Of a DNA stretch of 64,000 bases, positions 38,658 to 49,256 are shown piece after piece. How positions within the stretch are numbered: the stretch's first letter is position 1; every line of letters starts with the position of its first letter. The stretch comes from Aeromicrobium sp. Root236 (GTDB taxonomy: Bacteria; Actinomycetota; Actinomycetes; Propionibacteriales; Nocardioidaceae), in the NCBI RefSeq assembly GCF_001428805.1, contig NZ_LMIS01000001.1, positions 3,855,168-3,919,167 on the forward strand. The letters run 5' to 3'. A program made the position numbers and the translations under genes. The notes beneath the pieces are model-generated. The model saw nothing but the letters and a program-made list of their open reading frames with translations. It was not told the origin of the DNA and searched no databases.

Positions 38658-38678
38658 ATGGTGAGGCGCCAGACCACC

Positions 38679-38697
38679 CGTTCGACGATGTCGAACG
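38679..38697. promoter_or_regulatory. 19-bp palindromic operator in the glycerol divergent region
   Basis: CGTTCGAC (38679-38686), GAT, GTCGAACG (38690-38697): perfect 8-bp arms around a 3-bp centre. It lies immediately upstream of the glpF -35 and just upstream of the IclR gene, the expected place for a site controlling both transcripts. Confidence 0.8.
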
Positions 38698-38704
38698 CTC
38701 GACC

Positions 38705-38733
38705 TTGAGCCACCTCATACCCGGTCCTAGCGT
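38705..38733 (+). promoter_or_regulatory. glpF promoter
   Basis: -35 TTGAGC (38705-38710), 17-bp spacer, -10 TAGCGT (38728-38733); the palindrome 38679-38697 ends 7 bp before the -35. The glpF start is at 38780. Confidence 0.6.
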
Positions 38734-38779
38734 CGCTCGAGGCGGCACGAGCCGCCCAGACAGTGGGGGGTACGACGAC

Positions 38780-39625
38780 ATGAAGAAGAACACTCTTTGG
38801 GGTGAGATCTCGGCCGAGCTGCTCGGCACGATGGTCCTCATCCTGTTCGGCACCGGTGTCGTGGCGCAGGTCGTCACGGGCGACGGCGCCGCAGGCGACC
38901 ACGACTCGATCGCCTGGGCCTGGGGCATCGGCGTGACGCTCGGCGTCTACGTCGCGGCGCGCATCTCGGGGGCGCACCTCAACCCCGCCGTCACGATCGC
39001 CCTCGCGGCGTTCAAGGGCTTCGAGTGGCGCAAGGTCGCGCCGTACATCGCGGCACAGGTCGCCGGTGCGTTCCTCGCCGCGCTGATCATCCGGGCGACG
39101 TACGCCGACCTGATCGACAAGCTCGATCCCCACCACACGTACGACACGCAGGGCATCTTCTCGACGTCGCCGACCGCCGGTGTGTCGATCCCGTCGGCGT
39201 TCCTCGACCAGGTCGTCGGCACGGCGATCCTCGTCTTCGTGATCTTCGCCCTGACGACGGCCACCAACAACCCGCCGATGGCCAACATCGGCCCGGTCGT
39301 CGTCGGCCTCCTCGTCGTCGCACTCGGCATGGCCTTCGGCGGCAACGCCGGCTACGCCATCAACCCGGCACGTGACTTCGGCCCGCGCCTGGCCTCGTGG
39401 ATCACCGGCTACGGCGACGCGTGGTGGAGCACGAGCGGCAGCCACCCGCTCTACTTCTGGCTGCCGATCGTGGCGCCCATCCTCGGCGGACTGATCGGCG
39501 GTGCCATGTTCAAGTACCTCATCGAGCGCCACCTGCCCGACGAGCCGGAGGAGATCACGGTCTCCGAGCCGGTGCCCGAGCCGGCCCGTTCGGTCGCCCG
39601 CGAGGACGCGGACAGCCTCGTATGA
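38780..39625 (+). CDS. glpF: Glycerol uptake facilitator (aquaglyceroporin)
   Basis: 281 residues with six membrane helices and two half-helices. The NPA motifs are GAHLNPAVT (N68-A70) and GYAINPARDFGPR (N195-A197, with D199 marking the glycerol-conducting branch rather than water-only aquaporins). It lets glycerol diffuse into the cell, where GlpK traps it. The C-terminal acidic tail (ITVSEPVPEPARSVARED) is longer than in E. coli. ATG at 38780 gives MKKNTLWGEI; an in-frame ATG at 38705 lies in the -35. First gene of glpF-glpK-glpD. Confidence 0.94.
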   Translation: MKKNTLWGEISAELLGTMVLILFGTGVVAQVVTGDGAAGDHDSIAWAWGIGVTLGVYVAARISGAHLNPAVTIALAAFKGFEWRKVAPYIAAQVAGAFLAALIIRATYADLIDKLDPHHTYDTQGIFSTSPTAGVSIPSAFLDQVVGTAILVFVIFALTTATNNPPMANIGPVVVGLLVVALGMAFGGNAGYAINPARDFGPRLASWITGYGDAWWSTSGSHPLYFWLPIVAPILGGLIGGAMFKYLIERHLPDEPEEITVSEPVPEPARSVAREDADSLV

Positions 39626-39670
39626 CCGCGCTCGCTCAGGACCACACCCACTCCATCGAAAGGGGCCACC

Positions 39671-41188
<1,518 letters not shown>

Positions 41189-41229
41189 TCGCAGCACCGC
41201 CGATCACCACGACATCGAGAGGTACGAGC

Positions 41230-42960
41230 ATGAGGTCAGCACCCCTGTCCCCGCAGTCCCGCGAGGACGCACTCGAGGCGATGGCCGCCACGACCCTCGA
41301 TGTCCTGGTGATCGGTGGTGGCGTCGTCGGGGGAGGAGCAGCACTCGACGCCGCCACGCGTGGCCTGACGGTCGGCCTCGTCGAGGCCCGTGACCTGGCG
41401 TCCGGCACGTCCAGCCGGTCCAGCAAGCTCATGCACGGTGGACTGCGCTATCTCGAGATGCTCGACTTCCGGCTCGTGGCGGAGGCGCTCAAGGAGCGCG
41501 GGCTGCACCTGCAGCGGCTGGCGCCCCACCTGGTCCGGGAGGTCCCGTTCCTCTATCCGCTGCAGCACCGGGCGTGGGAACGCGTCTACGCCGGTGCCGG
41601 TGTCGCGCTGTACGACGCGATGAGCAAGGCCTCGGGCTACGGAGCGGGCGTCCCGCTGCACCGGCACCTGACGCGACGCGGCGCGCGGGCCATCGCCCCG
41701 TCGTTGCGCAAGGACGCCCTCGTCGGGGCGCTGCAGTACTACGACGCCCAGGTCGACGATGCCCGCCACACGATGTTCCTGTCGCGCACCGCGGCGGCGT
41801 ACGGGGCGCACGTGGCCACACGCGCCAGGGTCATGTCGCTGGTCAAGGAGGGCGGCCGGGTGGTCGGGGCGGAGGTGCGCGACCTCGAGTCGGGCCGCAC
41901 CATCACCGTCCGGGCACGGCAGGTCGTCAACGCGACCGGTGTCTGGACCGACGAGACGCAAGCCTTCGCGGGGGAGCGCGGCCAGTTCCACGTGCGCGCC
42001 AGCAAGGGCGTCCACCTCGTGGTGCCCCGCGATCGCATCCGCAGCGACTCGGGCCTGATCCTGCGCACCGAGAAGTCGGTCCTCTTCGTGATCCCGTGGG
42101 GCCGCCACTGGATCATCGGCACGACCGACACCGACTGGTCGCTGTCGAAAGACCACCCAGCCGCGAGCCGCAGCGACATCGACTACCTGCTCGAGCACGT
42201 CAATAAGGTCCTCGTCGAGCCGCTCACTCACGACGACGTGGTGGGTGTCTACGCCGGGTTGCGGCCCCTCCTGCGTGGTGAGGACGAGGCGACCAGCAAG
42301 CTGTCCCGCGAGCACGCGATCGGGCATGCCGCGCCTGGGCTCATCGTGGTGGCGGGCGGGAAGTACACGACGTACCGGATCATGGCCAAGGACGTCATCG
42401 ACGAGGTGGCCCACGCGCTGGAGGGACAGCTCGACCGTCGCGTGCCGCCGTCGACCACGGAGCACGTCCCCCTGCTCGGCGCCGAGGGCTGGGATGCCGT
42501 GTCCAACCAGCGGCAGCTCCTCGCGCGGGACTCCGGGCTCCACGACGAGCGGATCGTCCACCTGCTCGGCCGCTACGGGTCCTTGATCCACGAGCTCCTG
42601 GCGCTCGTCGCCGAGGACCCGGACCTGGGCCTGCCGCTCGACGGCGCGCCGGACTACCTGCGCGTCGAGGTCGTCTACGCCGCCACGCACGAGGGGGCGC
42701 GCCACCTCGACGACGTGCTCACCCGGCGTACGCGCATCTCGTTCGAGGAGTTCGACCGCGGCGTGACGGCGGCGCCGATGGTCGCGGACCTGATGGCGCG
42801 AGTCCTCGGCTGGGACGAGTCACAGCGGGCCAACGAGGTCGACCACTACGTCAAGCGGGTCGAGGCCGAGCGCGAGAGCCAGACCATGCCGGACGACGAC
42901 ACCGCCGACGCGGCGCGCAAGGGTGCTGCGGACGTCGTGCCCGTGACCGTTGCGGGCTAG
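41230..42960 (+). CDS. glpD: Glycerol-3-phosphate dehydrogenase
   Basis: 576 residues. The FAD-binding start is VLVIGGGVVGGGAALDAATRG (split: GGGVVGGG 29-36), then SGTSSRSSKLMHGGLRYLE, and the C-terminal cap domain ends in DHYVKRVEAERESQTMPD. It oxidises glycerol 3-phosphate to dihydroxyacetone phosphate at the membrane, passing electrons to quinone. The ATG at 41230 lies 8 bp after GAGAGG; a long in-frame extension upstream overlaps glpK and is not real. Its stop overlaps the convergent MFS gene by 4 bp. Confidence 0.95.
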   Translation: MRSAPLSPQSREDALEAMAATTLDVLVIGGGVVGGGAALDAATRGLTVGLVEARDLASGTSSRSSKLMHGGLRYLEMLDFRLVAEALKERGLHLQRLAPHLVREVPFLYPLQHRAWERVYAGAGVALYDAMSKASGYGAGVPLHRHLTRRGARAIAPSLRKDALVGALQYYDAQVDDARHTMFLSRTAAAYGAHVATRARVMSLVKEGGRVVGAEVRDLESGRTITVRARQVVNATGVWTDETQAFAGERGQFHVRASKGVHLVVPRDRIRSDSGLILRTEKSVLFVIPWGRHWIIGTTDTDWSLSKDHPAASRSDIDYLLEHVNKVLVEPLTHDDVVGVYAGLRPLLRGEDEATSKLSREHAIGHAAPGLIVVAGGKYTTYRIMAKDVIDEVAHALEGQLDRRVPPSTTEHVPLLGAEGWDAVSNQRQLLARDSGLHDERIVHLLGRYGSLIHELLALVAEDPDLGLPLDGAPDYLRVEVVYAATHEGARHLDDVLTRRTRISFEEFDRGVTAAPMVADLMARVLGWDESQRANEVDHYVKRVEAERESQTMPDDDTADAARKGAADVVPVTVAG

Positions 42961-44144
42961 GCGGTCCTGTCGCGGCGCTGGTCGATCACCAGGGTGATCA
43001 GGGCCAGTGCCGCAAGGCCGGCCACCGCGGCGGAGAACGACGTGCCGGCAGACGTCAGTCCCCAGTGCTGGGCGGCGACGCCCTCGCCGATCACCGGCAG
43101 TGAGATCGCCACGTACGCGACGACGAAGAATGCCGAGGTCACTCCGGCCCGCTCATGGGGGTCGACCTTGGCCAGCACCGACGCGAGACCCTTGCTGAAC
43201 GAGAGCCCTTGCCCGGAGCCGGCGGCGACGGCCGCGAGCACGATGAGCGGCACCGACTCCGTCTGCAGGCCCCAGACGAGGACGAGCATGCCAACCACCA
43301 GGAGCGCGCAACCGGCGTTGACCGCGTGCGTCGTCGAGACGCCCTTGAGCACGACCTGCGCGACGACCGAGGCGCCGAACACCGTGAACACGACGAGCCC
43401 CTCGAACGCCGGGCTCGGGTCGGTCAGCGCCTGGGCGACGAACCGGGGCGAGACCGCCACGAACAGCCCCATGACGGCGAACCCGGCGAAGCTCGCGGTA
43501 CCGGCGGCGACGAACGTCGTACGCACCTTGGCAGGGACCGCGAGCCGCTGGAAGGACGGGCGTGCACCCGCCACCACGTCAACCGTCTCGGCGACCCACC
43601 ACACGAGGGCGACGGCGATCAGCGAGAGGCCGAGGTGGACGAGGAACGCGAGGTGCACGTCCCACGGGAGCCAGTCGACGAACGCGCCCGCGACGAGCGG
43701 TCCGAGTCCCAGCCCGCCGATGTTGGCAGCCGTCGCCAGCAGCGCCGCGCGGGATCGCCAGCTGGCGGGGGCTGCCTCGACGACAGCGGCCGTGGCGGTG
43801 CCGACGAAGATCCCGGCGGACAGTCCCGAGAGGACGCGGCCGGCGAGCAGCGCGCCGGTGTTGCCGGCGAGCAGGAAGACCACGTCGCTGGCGATCGCCA
43901 GCGCCAGCCCGGCCAGCAACAGGGGACGACGGCCGAGGGCATCGGACCACCGGCCGAACGCGAGCAGCGCGGCCAGGACGCCGAAGGCGTACGTCGCGAA
44001 GATCACCGTCGACATCGTGATCGAGAAGCCGAAGCGCCCCTGGTAGATGACGTACATCGGCGTGGGCAGGGTCGTGCCCATCATCGTGACCGCGAACGCG
44101 TACGCCAGAGCCGCGAACGCGCGACCACCGCTGAGGGACGTCAT
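42957..44144 (-). CDS. MFS transporter
   Basis: 395 residues with about twelve hydrophobic segments. The loop between helices 2 and 3 carries FGRWSDALGRRPLLLAG, the MFS motif G-x3-D-x2-G-R-R. This matches the drug-efflux/sugar-like branch, but the substrate cannot be told. The ATG at 44142-44144 (MTSLSGGRAF) puts the first helix near the N-terminus; an upstream TTG at 44156 is an alternative. It is divergent from the saccharopine dehydrogenase-like gene over a near-perfect 20-bp palindrome. Confidence 0.85.
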   Translation of the reverse strand: MTSLSGGRAFAALAYAFAVTMMGTTLPTPMYVIYQGRFGFSITMSTVIFATYAFGVLAALLAFGRWSDALGRRPLLLAGLALAIASDVVFLLAGNTGALLAGRVLSGLSAGIFVGTATAAVVEAAPASWRSRAALLATAANIGGLGLGPLVAGAFVDWLPWDVHLAFLVHLGLSLIAVALVWWVAETVDVVAGARPSFQRLAVPAKVRTTFVAAGTASFAGFAVMGLFVAVSPRFVAQALTDPSPAFEGLVVFTVFGASVVAQVVLKGVSTTHAVNAGCALLVVGMLVLVWGLQTESVPLIVLAAVAAGSGQGLSFSKGLASVLAKVDPHERAGVTSAFFVVAYVAISLPVIGEGVAAQHWGLTSAGTSFSAAVAGLAALALITLVIDQRRDRTA

Positions 44145-44196
44145 GACCGAGGTCAACCAACGACGTCGGCGACGCCTTCCCGACGTGCTCTGAATC

Positions 44197-44216
44197 ACTG
44201 CACCGGCCGGTACAGT
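44197..44216. promoter_or_regulatory. Near-perfect 20-bp palindrome in the MFS/saccharopine dehydrogenase divergent region
   Basis: ACTGCACCGG (44197-44206) faces CCGGTACAGT (44207-44216); the arms differ at one base pair. It is placed centrally in the 169-bp gap, so it could serve a regulator of both genes. No regulator gene lies beside it. Confidence 0.55.
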
Positions 44217-44313
44217 AAATGGCCCACGCACGCGATACGCTCGGGGGGACGCCGACCACCCTCGGCGCAGTGTTCCGCCGGTGTGAGATCCACCCCGGTC
44301 GTGAGGAGGATTC

Positions 44314-45396
44314 GTGGCGCGCATCATCAACCAGGTCGCGGTGTTCGGGCTCGGCAAGGTCGGCGAGCTCGTCGCCGTCATGCTGGGCGAGTCGGGTTTC
44401 AAGGTCATCGGCTACGACTCGGCACCCCGTGACGACCTCGGGTTCGAGGTCAAGCCGCTCGACGTGCAGGACACTGCCGGGCTGCGGGAGTCGCTGCGAG
44501 GCGTCGACGCCGTCGTGTCGTGCCTGCCCTATCACCTCAACATCGACGTCGCCGAGGCCGCGTACGACGCCGGCACCCACTACTTCGACCTGACCGAGGA
44601 CGTCCCCACGACCAACCGGGTCATCGAGCTCGCCGCCGAGAAGCCTGGTGCCGCGTTCGCCCCGCAGTGCGGCCTCGCTCCGGGACTGATCGGCATCATC
44701 GGCGCCTCGATCGCCAAGACGTTCGACGAGATCCGCTCGATCGAGCTCAAGGTCGGCGCGCTGCCGCAGAACCCGACCGGCCTGCTCGGCTACGCCATCA
44801 ACTGGTCGCCGGAGGGCGTCGTCAACGAGTACCTCAACGACTGCGAGGTGCTGCGCTCCGGCAACCGGCAGATGGTGCCGGCGATGACCGAGAAGGAGCG
44901 GGTGTTCATCGGTGGCATCGAGCTCGAGGCCGCGTTGACGTCCGGCGGTCTCGGCACGATGTGCGAGACGTACGAAGGCCGCGTGCACCGCCTCGACTAC
45001 AAGACCCTCCGCTATCCGGGCCACTTCGACCAGATGCACTTCCTGTTCGACGAGCTCAACCTCCGCGAGCAGCGCGACCTCGTCGGCAAGATGCTGGTCG
45101 ACTCCAAGCCCCCGGTCAGCGACGACGTCGTGTTCATCCACGCAGCCGTCGAGGGCGTCAAGAACGGTCACCCGTTCCGTGAGAACCACGTGCGCGCCTA
45201 CAAGCCGCTCGACATCTCCGGCCGCATGTGGCGCGCGATCTCGTGGACGACGGCCGCCTCGGCGGTCAGCGTCGTCGAGCTCGTCGCCGATGGCACGCTG
45301 CCGCACACTGGATTCATCAAGCAGGAGGACATCACGCTCGAGCAGCTGTTCTCCACACAAGCCGGGCGTCATTTCGCCGAGCAGGGAGAGGTCTGA
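44314..45396 (+). CDS. Saccharopine dehydrogenase-family protein (lysine catabolism)
   Basis: 360 residues. An N-terminal Rossmann fold, VFGLGKVGE (9-17), is followed by the saccharopine dehydrogenase/reductase core (SCLPYHLNIDVAEAAYDAGTH split at the loop, and QCGLAPGLIGIIG). It probably oxidises saccharopine to glutamate and aminoadipate semialdehyde. The aldehyde dehydrogenase encoded 1 bp downstream would then make alpha-aminoadipate, so the pair looks like the second half of the saccharopine route of lysine breakdown. The lysine-ketoglutarate reductase partner is not in the window. Confidence 0.85.
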   Translation: MARIINQVAVFGLGKVGELVAVMLGESGFKVIGYDSAPRDDLGFEVKPLDVQDTAGLRESLRGVDAVVSCLPYHLNIDVAEAAYDAGTHYFDLTEDVPTTNRVIELAAEKPGAAFAPQCGLAPGLIGIIGASIAKTFDEIRSIELKVGALPQNPTGLLGYAINWSPEGVVNEYLNDCEVLRSGNRQMVPAMTEKERVFIGGIELEAALTSGGLGTMCETYEGRVHRLDYKTLRYPGHFDQMHFLFDELNLREQRDLVGKMLVDSKPPVSDDVVFIHAAVEGVKNGHPFRENHVRAYKPLDISGRMWRAISWTTAASAVSVVELVADGTLPHTGFIKQEDITLEQLFSTQAGRHFAEQGEV

Positions 45397-45397
45397 C

Positions 45398-46903
45398 ATG
45401 ACCGACATCGCCACACGTACGCAGGACATCCTCGACCGCCTCGGCGCGGGCAACCCGTTCGTCGCCGACGGCGACCTGGTGTGCCGGTCGCCGATCGACG
45501 GCGGCGAGATCGGCCGGCTCCGGTCGCACACCGCCGACGAGGCGGCCGACGTGATCGGTCGCGCCCAGGCAGCCTTCGAGCAGTGGCGCAGCGTCCCCGC
45601 GCCCGTACGCGGCCAGTTCGTCCGCGAGCTCGGTGAGCTGCTGCGCGAGCACAAGGACGATCTCGGTGCCCTGGTCTCGATCGAGGCCGGCAAGATCGTG
45701 TCCGAGGGCCTCGGTGAGGTCCAGGAGATGATCGACATCTGTGACCTGGCCGTCGGCCTGTCGCGCCAGCTGCACGGCCTGACGATCGCCACGGAGCGTC
45801 CGGGCCACCGCATGATGGAGCAGTGGCACCCTCTGGGCGTCGTCGGCGTCATCTCGGCCTTCAACTTCCCGGTCGCCGTCTGGTCCTGGAACGCCGCTCT
45901 CGCATTCGTGTGCGGCGACGCCGTGGTGTGGAAGCCGTCGGAGAAGACGTTGCTCACCGCCCTCGGCTGCCAGGCTCTGGCTGCCGAGGCCGCTCGTCGT
46001 GCGGGTGTGCCCGAGGGCCTGTCGGCCGTGCTGCTGGGCGACTACCGCATCGGTGAGGTGCTGGTCGACGACCCGCGCGTGCCGCTCGTCTCGGCGACCG
46101 GCTCGACGCGCATGGGCAAGCAGGTCGCGCCCCGCGTCGCGGCCCGACTCGGACGTACGCTCCTGGAGCTCGGCGGCAACAACGCCGCGATCGTCGCCCC
46201 GTCGGCCGATCTCGACCTGGCCGTCCGCGGCATCGTGTTCTCCGCCGTCGGCACCGCCGGCCAGCGCTGCACGTCGTTGCGACGCATCATCGTCCACGAG
46301 TCGATCAAGGACGACCTCGTCGCGCGCCTCAAGGCGGCCTACGAGACGTTGCCGATCGGCTCGCCGCTGGAGGCGTCCACGCTGGTCGGACCACTCGTCG
46401 ACAAGCCCGCGTTCGACGCGTTCGGCGCCGCCGTCGAGCAGGCCACGGCCGATGGTGGCGAGCTCGTCACCGGTGGCACCGCGGCCGACGTCGAGGGTGG
46501 CGGGCACTACGTCCACCCCGCGATCATCGACATGCCCAAGCAGACCGAGATCGTCAAGGCCGAGACGTTCGCCCCGCTGCTCTACGTCCTGACCTACACC
46601 GACCTCGACGAGGCGTTCGCGCTGCACAACGAGGTCGCCCAGGGCCTGTCGTCGTCGATCTTCACGCTCAACGTCCGCGAGGCCGAGCAGTTCATGTCGG
46701 TCGTCGGCTCGGACTGTGGCATCGCCAACGTCAACATCGGCCCCTCGGGTGCCGAGATCGGTGGCGCGTTCGGCGGCGAGAAGGAGACCGGCGGCGGGCG
46801 TGAGTCCGGCTCCGACGCCTGGCGCGCCTACATGCGCCGGTCGACCAACACGGTCAACTACTCGACCGAGCTCCCGCTCGCGCAGGGCGTCGAGTTCGTC
46901 TAG
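45398..46903 (+). CDS. amaB: Aldehyde dehydrogenase, ALDH7/AmaB type (alpha-aminoadipate semialdehyde dehydrogenase)
   Basis: 501 residues of the ALDH superfamily. The catalytic Cys is C291 in GQRCTSLRR and the general base E257 in LELGGNN; the FNFPVAVWSWN and GEKETGGGRESGSD segments mark the ALDH7 (antiquitin) branch. It oxidises alpha-aminoadipate semialdehyde with NAD+. The ATG is 1 bp after the saccharopine dehydrogenase stop with AGGGAGAGG just before it, so the two are one operon. Its stop overlaps the DUF429 gene end by 4 bp. Confidence 0.88.
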   Translation: MTDIATRTQDILDRLGAGNPFVADGDLVCRSPIDGGEIGRLRSHTADEAADVIGRAQAAFEQWRSVPAPVRGQFVRELGELLREHKDDLGALVSIEAGKIVSEGLGEVQEMIDICDLAVGLSRQLHGLTIATERPGHRMMEQWHPLGVVGVISAFNFPVAVWSWNAALAFVCGDAVVWKPSEKTLLTALGCQALAAEAARRAGVPEGLSAVLLGDYRIGEVLVDDPRVPLVSATGSTRMGKQVAPRVAARLGRTLLELGGNNAAIVAPSADLDLAVRGIVFSAVGTAGQRCTSLRRIIVHESIKDDLVARLKAAYETLPIGSPLEASTLVGPLVDKPAFDAFGAAVEQATADGGELVTGGTAADVEGGGHYVHPAIIDMPKQTEIVKAETFAPLLYVLTYTDLDEAFALHNEVAQGLSSSIFTLNVREAEQFMSVVGSDCGIANVNIGPSGAEIGGAFGGEKETGGGRESGSDAWRAYMRRSTNTVNYSTELPLAQGVEFV

Positions 46904-47565
46904 GCCCAGATCGCCGGAGCCACCTGATCGCGTGGCTCCGGCGGCAGGCGCTCGGCGACGCCGTCGGCGAATCGCCGCGCGGTCCACGCCGCGGCGGCCG
47001 CGTCGGCGACATCGTCCGGAGCGGCACCGCGTACGCGCGCGGTCGGCACGACGATGCCTTCCCGCTCCAGCAGGCGGCGGCGAAGGGCGGCGCCGGCGGG
47101 CGTCCGCTTGGGCTCCAGCACGACTGTGCCGTTCTTCGCGGCGAAGCAGACCTCCGGGTGCACCTCGATGACCGGCACGCCCGGCTCGGTCGCCAGCCAG
47201 TCGTGCACGTCGGCGATCTTGGGCAGGATGCCGAAGGCCTGCCGGCTGAGCCCCTTGCCGAGCGCCGCCCGGTTGGCGGCGTTGGCCTCGTCGTACGTCT
47301 CGGCGCGCAACGCGCTCGGCGCCGGCGAGCTGAACACGGTCGACGCCCGCCCGGGCAGGCGCCGGCGGGCGTACGCCTCGGGCGCCCGGTCACCGTCGGA
47401 CGACAGGCCGATGGGCGTGTCGATCGCCACGACCTCGATCGGGAACCGGCGCATCGCCTGGAGGACCAGCTGCTCGATGTCGAGCGCGACGAACGTGCTG
47501 ACCTCGTCGCCCCATGCCACGCCGACCCAGCCCACGGAGCACCCGTCAACGCCCAGCACCGTCAT
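46900..47565 (-). CDS. DUF429 domain protein (predicted RNase H-fold nuclease)
   Basis: 221 residues. The start MTVLGVDGCSVGWVGVAW and the later VAIDTPIGL and EVHPEVCFA give the RNase H-like acidic pattern of DUF429, proposed as a nuclease family. The ATG at 47563-47565 was taken; an open frame continues upstream antisense to the VOC gene. It is convergent with the aldehyde dehydrogenase. Activity has not been seen in the sequence beyond conserved acids. Confidence 0.8.
   Translation of the reverse strand: MTVLGVDGCSVGWVGVAWGDEVSTFVALDIEQLVLQAMRRFPIEVVAIDTPIGLSSDGDRAPEAYARRRLPGRASTVFSSPAPSALRAETYDEANAANRAALGKGLSRQAFGILPKIADVHDWLATEPGVPVIEVHPEVCFAAKNGTVVLEPKRTPAGAALRRRLLEREGIVVPTARVRGAAPDDVADAAAAAWTARRFADGVAERLPPEPRDQVAPAIWA
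46912..46943. terminator. Hairpin after the lysine-catabolism operon
   Basis: A 12-bp stem, CGCCGGAGCCAC (46912-46923) with GTGGCTCCGGCG (46932-46943), lies 9 bp past the aldehyde dehydrogenase stop and inside the 3' end of the DUF429 gene. It probably terminates the plus-strand transcript; no U-tract. Confidence 0.6.
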
Positions 47566-47616
47566 GGGCCGATCCTTGCACTGGCAACTGTCGGTGCCGC
47601 GCGAGAGGGTGGCGTG

Positions 47617-48054
47617 ATGACCAGAGAATTCCAAGTCACGTTCGACTGCGCCGACCCGGCCGCGCAGGCCGGGTTCTGGGCCGAGGTGCTCGGCTATCAG
47701 CTGGAGGCGCCTCCCGAGGGCTTCGAGACCTGGCCCGACGCGCTCAAGGCGTTCGGCGTGCCCGAGGACCAGTGGAACTCCAGGTCCGCCCTGCGACCGG
47801 TCGACGGCGACGGTCCGCGGATCTTCTTCCAGCGCGTGCCCGAGGGCAAGACCGTCAAGAACCGCGTGCACCTCGACGTACGCGTCGCGCCCGGGCTGAC
47901 CGGCGACGAGCGGATGGCCGCGTTCGAGGCCGAGGCCACCCGGCTGGAGGCCCTCGGAGCGACCCGCGCTTATCGCGTCGACCCGGAGCCGCCCTTGGAG
48001 AGCGGATTCATCACGATGCGCGATCCCGAGGGCAACGAGTTCTGCCTCGACTAG
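47617..48054 (+). CDS. VOC-family protein (glyoxalase/bleomycin-resistance fold)
   Basis: 145 residues of paired beta-alpha-beta-beta-beta modules: FQVTFDCADPAAQAGFWAEVLGY in the first half (VOC start), RVHLDVRV with a metal-like His, and MRDPEGNEFCL at the end carrying the terminal Glu. Members bind a metal and act on small molecules, or bind drugs; no substrate can be named. The ATG at 47617 follows GAGAGGG. Divergent from DUF429 and convergent with the DUF3052 gene (4-bp overlap). Confidence 0.87.
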   Translation: MTREFQVTFDCADPAAQAGFWAEVLGYQLEAPPEGFETWPDALKAFGVPEDQWNSRSALRPVDGDGPRIFFQRVPEGKTVKNRVHLDVRVAPGLTGDERMAAFEAEATRLEALGATRAYRVDPEPPLESGFITMRDPEGNEFCLD

Positions 48055-48455
48055 CGCGTCCGGTTCTCCTTGCGCCACATGAGCTTGAGCCCCGACCAGT
48101 CGGTGTCGATCGCGGCGACCTTCACGTCGACCAGGCCGAGCTCGAGCGCACCGTCGCGGATCGCGTTCTCGGTGACGTCGCTGACATGCCCGGCTGCCTT
48201 GCGCGGCCAGGCGACCCAGAGCGATCCGGCGGGGAAGATCCACTCGCCCCACGCGGGCAGCTGGTCGAGCTCGGCTGCGGAGCGTACGAACACCACCGCG
48301 ACGTCCGTCGGCCCTCCGGCGACGAGCTCGACGTCATCGAGCGGCTCCGCGAACGCCCACCCGGCGTCGGCGCCGACGAGCGCGAGGCGCAGGCCGGGCT
48401 TGATGCCGAGCTTCTTGAGCTGCGGCGTGCCCGAGTAGCCGGAGTCCTGCGCCAT
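48051..48455 (-). CDS. DUF3052 family protein
   Basis: 134 residues matching the actinobacterial DUF3052 family: an early conserved glycine (GYSGTPQLKKLGIKPGLRL), a central WVAWPRKAAG and the LKLMWRKENR tail. No function is established to my knowledge. Divergent from recO, 68 bp away. Confidence 0.82.
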   Translation of the reverse strand: MAQDSGYSGTPQLKKLGIKPGLRLALVGADAGWAFAEPLDDVELVAGGPTDVAVVFVRSAAELDQLPAWGEWIFPAGSLWVAWPRKAAGHVSDVTENAIRDGALELGLVDVKVAAIDTDWSGLKLMWRKENRTR

Positions 48456-48523
48456 GGACCGACACTAGTGCTCGCGCCGCGTGCCGGGGCACAATCGTCG
48501 GTCCCGCACGGCACAATGGACAG

Positions 48524-49252
48524 GTGAGCCTCTACCGTGACGCCGGCATCGTGCTGCGCGTCCACAAGCTCGGCGAAGCCGACCGCATCATCACGCTCCT
48601 CACGCGTGACCGCGGCATCGTGCGCGCCGCGGCCAAGGGCATCCGCAAGACCACGTCCCGGTTCGGCGGCCGGCTCGAGCCGTTCATGCACGTCGACCTC
48701 CAGCTCGCCGAGGGCCGCTCGCTCGACATCATCACGCAGGTCGAGACGATCAACGCGTTCGCCAAGGACCTCGGCGGCGACTACGCGGCCTACACCGCCG
48801 GCACCGCGATGCTCGAGACCGCCGAGCGCCTCGTGCAGGAGGACGGCGAGCCCGCCGTGCCGCAGCTCCAGCTCCTCGTCGGGGCGCTGCGCGCGCTCAC
48901 CGAGGGGCGCATGACGCCGAGCCTGATCCTCGACTCCTACCAGCTCCGGGCGCTGTCGATCGCGGGCTACGCCCCGACGTTCGACGCGTGCGCCCGCTGC
49001 GCAGCGGAGGGGCCGCACCGCAACTTCCACGCCGCCTCGGGTGGCATGTTGTGCGACGACTGCCGGGTCGCGGGATCAGCCGCGCCGTCGCCGTTCACCG
49101 TCTCGCTGCTCGCCGGGCTGCTGAGCGGCGACTGGGTCGCCGTCGGCACGTCGGACGACCGGTCCCGCCGCGAGGCCAGCGGCATCGTCAGCGCCTACCT
49201 GTCGTGGCACCTCGAGCGCGGACTGCGTTCGTTGAGCCACGTCGACCGGTAA
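48524..49252 (+). CDS. recO: DNA repair protein RecO
   Basis: 242 residues. The N-terminal OB fold ([19 protein letters not shown]) binds single-stranded DNA, and the C-terminal helical part holds four Cys as a zinc finger ([11 protein letters not shown] ... GMLCDDC, near 156-180). RecO loads RecA onto SSB-coated gaps with RecR. The GTG start (48524-48526) gives the usual MSLYRDAG. It is 4 bp from uppS, a conserved actinobacterial pair that often follows era, although here era is 30 kb away. Confidence 0.93.
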   Translation: MSLYRDAGIVLRVHKLGEADRIITLLTRDRGIVRAAAKGIRKTTSRFGGRLEPFMHVDLQLAEGRSLDIITQVETINAFAKDLGGDYAAYTAGTAMLETAERLVQEDGEPAVPQLQLLVGALRALTEGRMTPSLILDSYQLRALSIAGYAPTFDACARCAAEGPHRNFHAASGGMLCDDCRVAGSAAPSPFTVSLLAGLLSGDWVAVGTSDDRSRREASGIVSAYLSWHLERGLRSLSHVDR

Positions 49253-49256
49253 CCGC

